DNA of 64,000 bases from Chitinispirillales bacterium (GTDB lineage Bacteria > Fibrobacterota > Chitinivibrionia > Chitinivibrionales > Chitinispirillaceae), in assembly GCA_031254105.1 (NCBI GenBank), contig JAIRVB010000041.1, forward strand, positions 41,979 through 105,978, written 5' to 3'. Under the pieces are notes generated by a model, which ran no database searches, was not told the DNA's origin, and was given only the letters and a program-made list of their open reading frames with translations. Shown piece by piece: positions 59,633 to 64,000 of the stretch. The translations under genes and the position numbers were made by a program. How positions within the stretch are numbered: the stretch's first letter is position 1; each line of letters begins with the position of its first letter.

Positions 59633-60976
59633 ATGACAAGTATTAAACGTAACCGCGGGAAACGAATAGCTTTCGTTCCGTATTTTTTTATGGCAGTTCT
59701 TTTAACAGTTTTTTCGGTTGCGTTTGCGCAGCCGGACGGCAATACGCGTTCCGCCTCAAACGCAGGACGTGTAACCGGGAGCGCCGATAGAACTATAGAC
59801 TTTTTCGAAGTACACGCTCAGGATCTAAGATCCGTGTTACGTCAGTTAAGCGCTTTCAGCGGAGTGGATATTGTGGCCAGCGGCGATTTAGATGTCAGAG
59901 TGTCTCTTTCCGCCAGTAACAAGTCCTGGCGCGAAATTCTTGATATTATCTGTCTGGCGTACGATTTTTTGACTATAGAAAAAGAGTCATTTATAGTTGT
60001 AAAAAAGAAAAAAAAGGATGAGAAACAGGAAGACGAAGCTTTAGAACCGCTTGTCCAGGAAGTTATCTCTCTTCGTTTTGCCAGAGCGGCAGAGATAGCC
60101 GAAGCGGTGCGTACGCTTCTTTCTGATGGGAGCACAAAGAATGTTTTTTCTTCCAATGCGGAAGATGGTTTTGGCGTAACTGTCAGGGCGGCCGGGGTTG
60201 GTAAGCTGACTCCGATAGTGCATACGAATTCACTTCTCATAATTGATACAAAAGATAATGTCGCTCGTATTAAGGATATTATAAAGCAAATTGATATTCA
60301 AACCGCCCAGATATCCATATCCTGCAAAATAATCGAAGTTAGTTCAGGCGTTATACAAAGAATGGGTGTACAGTGGGGCTATTCAGATGCTGACAAAAAT
60401 GTTACTCTGGCGCAAAGAGGAGATGGTATTCTTGATCCTATGCATGGGGTAACATATGGATTGCTGTCTCCGGAAAAATTAGGTATTACTCTGGAGTATC
60501 TCTTTGTGGATAACAAAGCGGAGATAGTCGCTCAGCCTCAGATTACTACCCTTGATAACAAAGAGGCAAAGGTTTTTATGGGACAGCAGATCCCGGTCAC
60601 CAGTCGGGATGAGGGAGGCAACACAGTAATTCAAATGATTGATGCCGGAACACAACTGACAGTGACGCCTTCCGTTGCTGGCGATGGAAAAATCATGCTT
60701 ACCCTCAATCCCAAAAGAGAGTCTTTCGAGTATACAGGTGCTGGTTTACCAATAATAAATGAGCAAAGCGCCCTGACCAACGTGTTTGTCAATAATGGAG
60801 AAACCGTAGTAATAGCCGGTTTAACATCTAACGAACAACGTACAGTAGAGAGCGGCATTCCCATACTCAAAAGCATCCCGATTATCGGAAACCTGTTTAA
60901 AAAGTCAAGTAAAACGCTAGACAAAAGAGATCTTATCATTTTTGTTACCCCTCATATTATACATCCGGGAATATAA
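59633..60976 (+). CDS. pilQ: Type IV pilus secretin PilQ
   Basis: 447 residues, shorter than typical PilQ (about 600-750). Signal peptide (LLTVFSVAFAQP). STN-like N0 domain (IDFFEVHAQDLRSVLRQLSA, VRVSLSASNKSWREILDIIC), one N1/NolW-type KH repeat (ISLRFARAAEIAEAVRTLLS), then the secretin barrel: GVQWGYSD, LEYLFVDNKAEIVAQPQITT, VFMGQQIPVTS, INEQSALTNVFVNNGETVVI and the closing SIPIIGNLFK. AMIN domains are absent from this protein and present in the preceding one. Outer-membrane pore for pili. GAGGGA nine bases before ATG. Confidence 0.9.
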   Translation: MTSIKRNRGKRIAFVPYFFMAVLLTVFSVAFAQPDGNTRSASNAGRVTGSADRTIDFFEVHAQDLRSVLRQLSAFSGVDIVASGDLDVRVSLSASNKSWREILDIICLAYDFLTIEKESFIVVKKKKKDEKQEDEALEPLVQEVISLRFARAAEIAEAVRTLLSDGSTKNVFSSNAEDGFGVTVRAAGVGKLTPIVHTNSLLIIDTKDNVARIKDIIKQIDIQTAQISISCKIIEVSSGVIQRMGVQWGYSDADKNVTLAQRGDGILDPMHGVTYGLLSPEKLGITLEYLFVDNKAEIVAQPQITTLDNKEAKVFMGQQIPVTSRDEGGNTVIQMIDAGTQLTVTPSVAGDGKIMLTLNPKRESFEYTGAGLPIINEQSALTNVFVNNGETVVIAGLTSNEQRTVESGIPILKSIPIIGNLFKKSSKTLDKRDLIIFVTPHIIHPGI

Positions 60977-60988
60977 ATTGTCTGCCGG

Positions 60989-61008
60989 GACGGCCCCGCG
61001 CGGCCGTC
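60989..61008 (+). terminator. Hairpin after the secretin gene
   Basis: GACGGCC/GGCCGTC stem with a 6-base CCGCGC loop, 12 bases after the pilQ stop. No T tract follows, so it may only protect the transcript end. The remaining bases to 61236 show no gene. Confidence 0.4.
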
Positions 61009-61236
61009 ATCCCATCATGATTCCGCAATAATCCAACAGAAAATCCGTATTGCGGGGAACCTCATTGATCGTTCCGTTATTTTGTGACCGTTCCATATTG
61101 TGACCTGCCATTTCCGTTATTTGCCGATGATGCCCCGCCAAAAATTCACAACAATATCTTTTTTGATTGCAGTTATAGTATATTTAAAAATATAAAATCT
61201 CCATTTTGACTATCGAGCTGATAATGAGAGTATTAT

Positions 61237-63762
61237 ATGTCAAAAATCATAAAAAAAATAAGATCCAAGTGGCATCTTTATGTTGAGCTTCTGTTTACCG
61301 CCGTCGCGTTTTCCGTAATGGTTGCTTTAAGTTATGGATTCATAAGAGGCATCATAAGTAATCATCTGATAAAGAACGCTGAATACCTGATAGCGTTTGA
61401 ACTCGCGAATATTGAGACATACCTTGCCGAACCCAGAGGAACGCTCAGTATCTTTTCCGAAACAGTGAACGTGATGCTTGCGAACGGCAGCGGTAAAGAT
61501 GAATTGAAAATCTATATTAACAGTTTTACCAGCAGCATATTTTCTTCTGAGGAGATCAAGACAAGGTATGGCGGTTTTTACGGATATTTCGAAACATTAG
61601 CTGAAGAACCGGTGTATCTTGACGGAGAGGACTGGATTCCGCCTGCCGATTATATTCCTGAAGAGCGGCCCTGGTACAAAGCCGCTGTTGAGGCAAACGG
61701 CGCAATTGCGGAATCTCAGCCTTATATGGACGCGATGACGGGGGAAACCGTACTTACCTATTCGCGCTCAATCAGAAATGCTCAGGGGGAAAATATTGCT
61801 GTTGTCGCGATTGATGTGTATGTAGACGTTATAGGCGCTCACGTTGTAAAAATCGCGTTAGCCAACAACAGTTACGGCTTTCTTTTTAATAAAGATCTTG
61901 TGGTGTTTGCGCATCCTTCGGATTATTATAAAAGCAAACATATAAGCAAATTGCATCCTACAATCGCGGTCTTAGAGAACGATTTGAAAAATGGAGCAGT
62001 TATATCACAGCGCAGCGTGTTGAGTTACAAAAATGAAAAGTCGCTTGCGTTTTTTAAGCAGGCTCCAAACGGCTGGTATCTGGGGATCATCACTCCCGAA
62101 AAACCATATTACGCAAGCATAACATATATGATGTGGGTACTCAGCGGTTTGGGTTTGACTATGGCGGCCGTTTTAGGTTATGTACTTGTACGTATGGATA
62201 AGGCCAAAGACAGGGCGGATCTTGAAAGTAAACATAAGAGCATGTTCCTCGCCAATATGAGCCACGAGATCCGTACACCCATGAACGCGATTGTCGGCAT
62301 GACTCTTATTGGTAAATCAGCTCAAAATGTGGAACGTAAGGATTACTGTCTTACAAAAATTGAGGACGCTTCGCAGCATCTTCTTGGCGTTATCAATGAC
62401 ATTCTTGACATATCTAAAATTGAGTCAGGCGTCCTTGAGCTTTCCCCCGAAGAGTTTAATTTTGAGAAGATGCTTCAGAGGGTTGTAAATGTTATTAATT
62501 TCCGCGCTGATGAGAAGAAACAGAAATTCAGCGTATATATTGACAGAAATATTCCCAGATGCCTGACAGGAGACAAACAACGGCTTGCTCAGGTCATAAC
62601 AAATCTTTTAGGCAACGCGGTAAAGTTTACACCTGAAAATGGTTCCGTAACTCTTGACGCGTCTTGTTTGGGTGAAGATGATGGAGTTTGTAAGCTTAAA
62701 ATTTCCGTAACCGACACAGGTATCGGCATATCACCCGAAAAACAGGCGCAGCTATTTCAACCATTTTTTCAGGCTGAATCCGACACTGTGCGCAGGTTCG
62801 GCGGAACCGGTCTTGGGCTTTCAATATCAAAATCCATTGTTGAAATGATGGATGGTAAGATATGGCTTGAGTCCGAGATTGGCAAAGGTTCCACTTTTTC
62901 CTTTACAGTCAGGATGAAACGCGGAACGAGGATAACAGAGCGTATTCCTGTAGTGTTGGATAACGTCAGCATTCTTGTGGTTGATGATGACCCCGATATT
63001 TTAGAGTATTTTAAAGAGGTAACTAATGGAGCCGGTTTAAAATGCGATACGGCTTTATGCGGTGATGATGCGTTAAAGCTTGTTGACCTCAACGGTTCTT
63101 ATAATGTTTATTTTGTTGATTGGAAAATGCCGGGTCTTGATGGTATAAGTTTGTCAAAGGTTCTTAAAGCAAAAGCTTCGTCCCCGGAAAATACAATAGT
63201 AATTATGATCTCTGCCGCCGTAGGATGGGCTGATATCGAAAATGAAGCGAAAGCCGCCGGTGTTGACAAATTCCTCTCAAAGCCTCTCTTCCCTTCCTCA
63301 ATCATGGATACGATAAGCGAAGTCGTAAGCATAAAAAAGGAACAACTGCAATCAGTGGTAATTCCCGATAACAAAGGTATTTTTGAAAACCATCATATCC
63401 TTTTGGTAGAAGATGTGGAGATCAACCGTGAAATTGTGATTTCACTTCTTGAAGAAACGCTTGTTAAGATAGACTGCGCTGAAAACGGTATTGAGGCGGT
63501 GCGCATGTTCAAGGAGTCGCCCGATAAATACGATATGATCTTTATGGATATTCAGATGCCTTTTATGGATGGATATGAGGCAACCCGCCGTATAAGAGCG
63601 CTTGACACTGTCAGGGCCAAAACAATACCTGTAATAGCTCTTACAGCGAACGTGTTTCGTGAAGATATGGAGAAATGCGTGTCCAGCGGTATGAATGACT
63701 ACCTTGGCAAGCCTATAGATTACGATGATACAATTGCACGTCTTCGTAAGTATCTTATATAA
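61237..63762 (+). CDS. Hybrid sensor histidine kinase with Cache sensor and two receiver domains
   Basis: 841 residues. Two membrane helices (about 15-40 and 298-318) frame a periplasmic dCache sensor (ERPWYKAAVEANGAIAESQP, TGETVLTYSRSIRNAQGENI, VVAIDVYVDVIG). Then HisKA (NMSHEIRTPMNAIVGMT, His343) and HATPase (GDKQRLAQVITNLLGNAVKF, ISVTDTGIGISPEKQ, RRFGGTGLGLSISKSIVEMM). Receiver 1 has DDDPDI and phospho-acceptor Asp628 (FVDWKMPGLDG); receiver 2 has LVEDVEINREI and Asp771 (FMDIQMPFMDGYEATR). No DNA-binding output, so a further partner is expected (phosphotransfer protein or free regulator, none adjacent). Cache domains bind small ligands such as amino or organic acids. Confidence 0.93.
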   Translation: MSKIIKKIRSKWHLYVELLFTAVAFSVMVALSYGFIRGIISNHLIKNAEYLIAFELANIETYLAEPRGTLSIFSETVNVMLANGSGKDELKIYINSFTSSIFSSEEIKTRYGGFYGYFETLAEEPVYLDGEDWIPPADYIPEERPWYKAAVEANGAIAESQPYMDAMTGETVLTYSRSIRNAQGENIAVVAIDVYVDVIGAHVVKIALANNSYGFLFNKDLVVFAHPSDYYKSKHISKLHPTIAVLENDLKNGAVISQRSVLSYKNEKSLAFFKQAPNGWYLGIITPEKPYYASITYMMWVLSGLGLTMAAVLGYVLVRMDKAKDRADLESKHKSMFLANMSHEIRTPMNAIVGMTLIGKSAQNVERKDYCLTKIEDASQHLLGVINDILDISKIESGVLELSPEEFNFEKMLQRVVNVINFRADEKKQKFSVYIDRNIPRCLTGDKQRLAQVITNLLGNAVKFTPENGSVTLDASCLGEDDGVCKLKISVTDTGIGISPEKQAQLFQPFFQAESDTVRRFGGTGLGLSISKSIVEMMDGKIWLESEIGKGSTFSFTVRMKRGTRITERIPVVLDNVSILVVDDDPDILEYFKEVTNGAGLKCDTALCGDDALKLVDLNGSYNVYFVDWKMPGLDGISLSKVLKAKASSPENTIVIMISAAVGWADIENEAKAAGVDKFLSKPLFPSSIMDTISEVVSIKKEQLQSVVIPDNKGIFENHHILLVEDVEINREIVISLLEETLVKIDCAENGIEAVRMFKESPDKYDMIFMDIQMPFMDGYEATRRIRALDTVRAKTIPVIALTANVFREDMEKCVSSGMNDYLGKPIDYDDTIARLRKYLI

Positions 63763-64000
63763 CATTTTTTCACAATTTTTGTTTTTAAGTTTCGTGTATT
63801 ATCAAGCATTCATTGCAGTCTTGAGTTCAACATTTGTTTGATTGTCATTGCAGGTATTGATTTTGTATGTATTCTATGATTCACTTTGAGAATTCAGCAT
63901 TATTTATTTGTTTTTGAAGAGATTTGCTTTTCGCTCCTTTCCCTCTGTGCTAAGGCATGTGTATATGTATATATTTTTTTGTTTGTGCATTTCTTCGTGG

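Overview
The window looks like a chromosome segment of a fibre-degrading member of the Fibrobacteres/Bacteroidetes side of the tree, most likely a Fibrobacter or Fibromonas relative. The main evidence is a long run of secreted xylan-degrading enzymes whose C-termini carry a T9SS/Por-secretion-like tail (pattern GRYFVEI..G..N), repeated CBM4_9-like modules and CBM6 modules. A short RpoD-type sigma factor and a pilMNOPQ locus fit this. The assignment is inference from architecture; there is no rRNA marker, and I recognised no tRNA gene by eye.

Layout. 1-4.4 kb: the start of a truncated secreted protein, a GT2-like glycosyltransferase, tRNA-dihydrouridine synthase, glutaminyl cyclase and a 36-residue Cys-rich membrane peptide. 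4.4-13 kb: a YyaL-type thioredoxin-domain protein, then an accessory block with a MntA-type nucleotidyltransferase and the wreck of its partner, a frameshifted AAA ATPase with a decayed partner, and an intact two-gene P-loop NTPase plus TPR-repeat system. 13-26 kb: housekeeping genes (prfB with programmed frameshift, YkgJ-like protein, ABC permease, ABC-F ATPase, ferredoxin-reductase-like flavoprotein, HPF-cold-shock fusion, dinB, a tyrosine phenol-lyase/tryptophanase homologue, FKBP isomerase). A Panacea-type toxin-antitoxin pair and an orphan AbiEii-like toxin are interspersed.

26.4-48 kb: a one-direction (minus strand) xylanolytic cluster. It holds GH8, GH11, three GH43, GH10, GH5, an alpha/beta-hydrolase esterase and a DUF3089 lipoprotein. 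Together they could cut the xylan backbone (GH10, GH11, GH8), strip arabinose/xylose side groups (GH43), remove ester groups (esterase, possibly DUF3089) and cut mixed-linkage or cellulosic glucans (GH5). Two design classes are visible: enzymes with the sorting-like tail at the C-terminus, and enzymes with a related module near the N-terminus. One tiny gene is a signal peptide fused directly to the tail.

48-64 kb: DUF4160/DUF2442 remnants, a flippase-like membrane protein, RecQ, the sigma factor, a PilZ protein, the pilin-assembly operon (pilin-like, pilM, pilN, pilO, AMIN/PilP-like, secretin) and a Cache-domain hybrid histidine kinase with two receiver domains.

The intergenic DNA is rich in palindromic elements. 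A 140-170 bp MITE-like family has about eight full or partial copies. A roughly 240 bp element with an internal hairpin pair has two copies, and a roughly 204-225 bp element with long terminal inverted repeats has two copies plus a half copy. A 20-bp perfect palindrome (four copies) and a REP-like motif that has entered coding sequence are also present.
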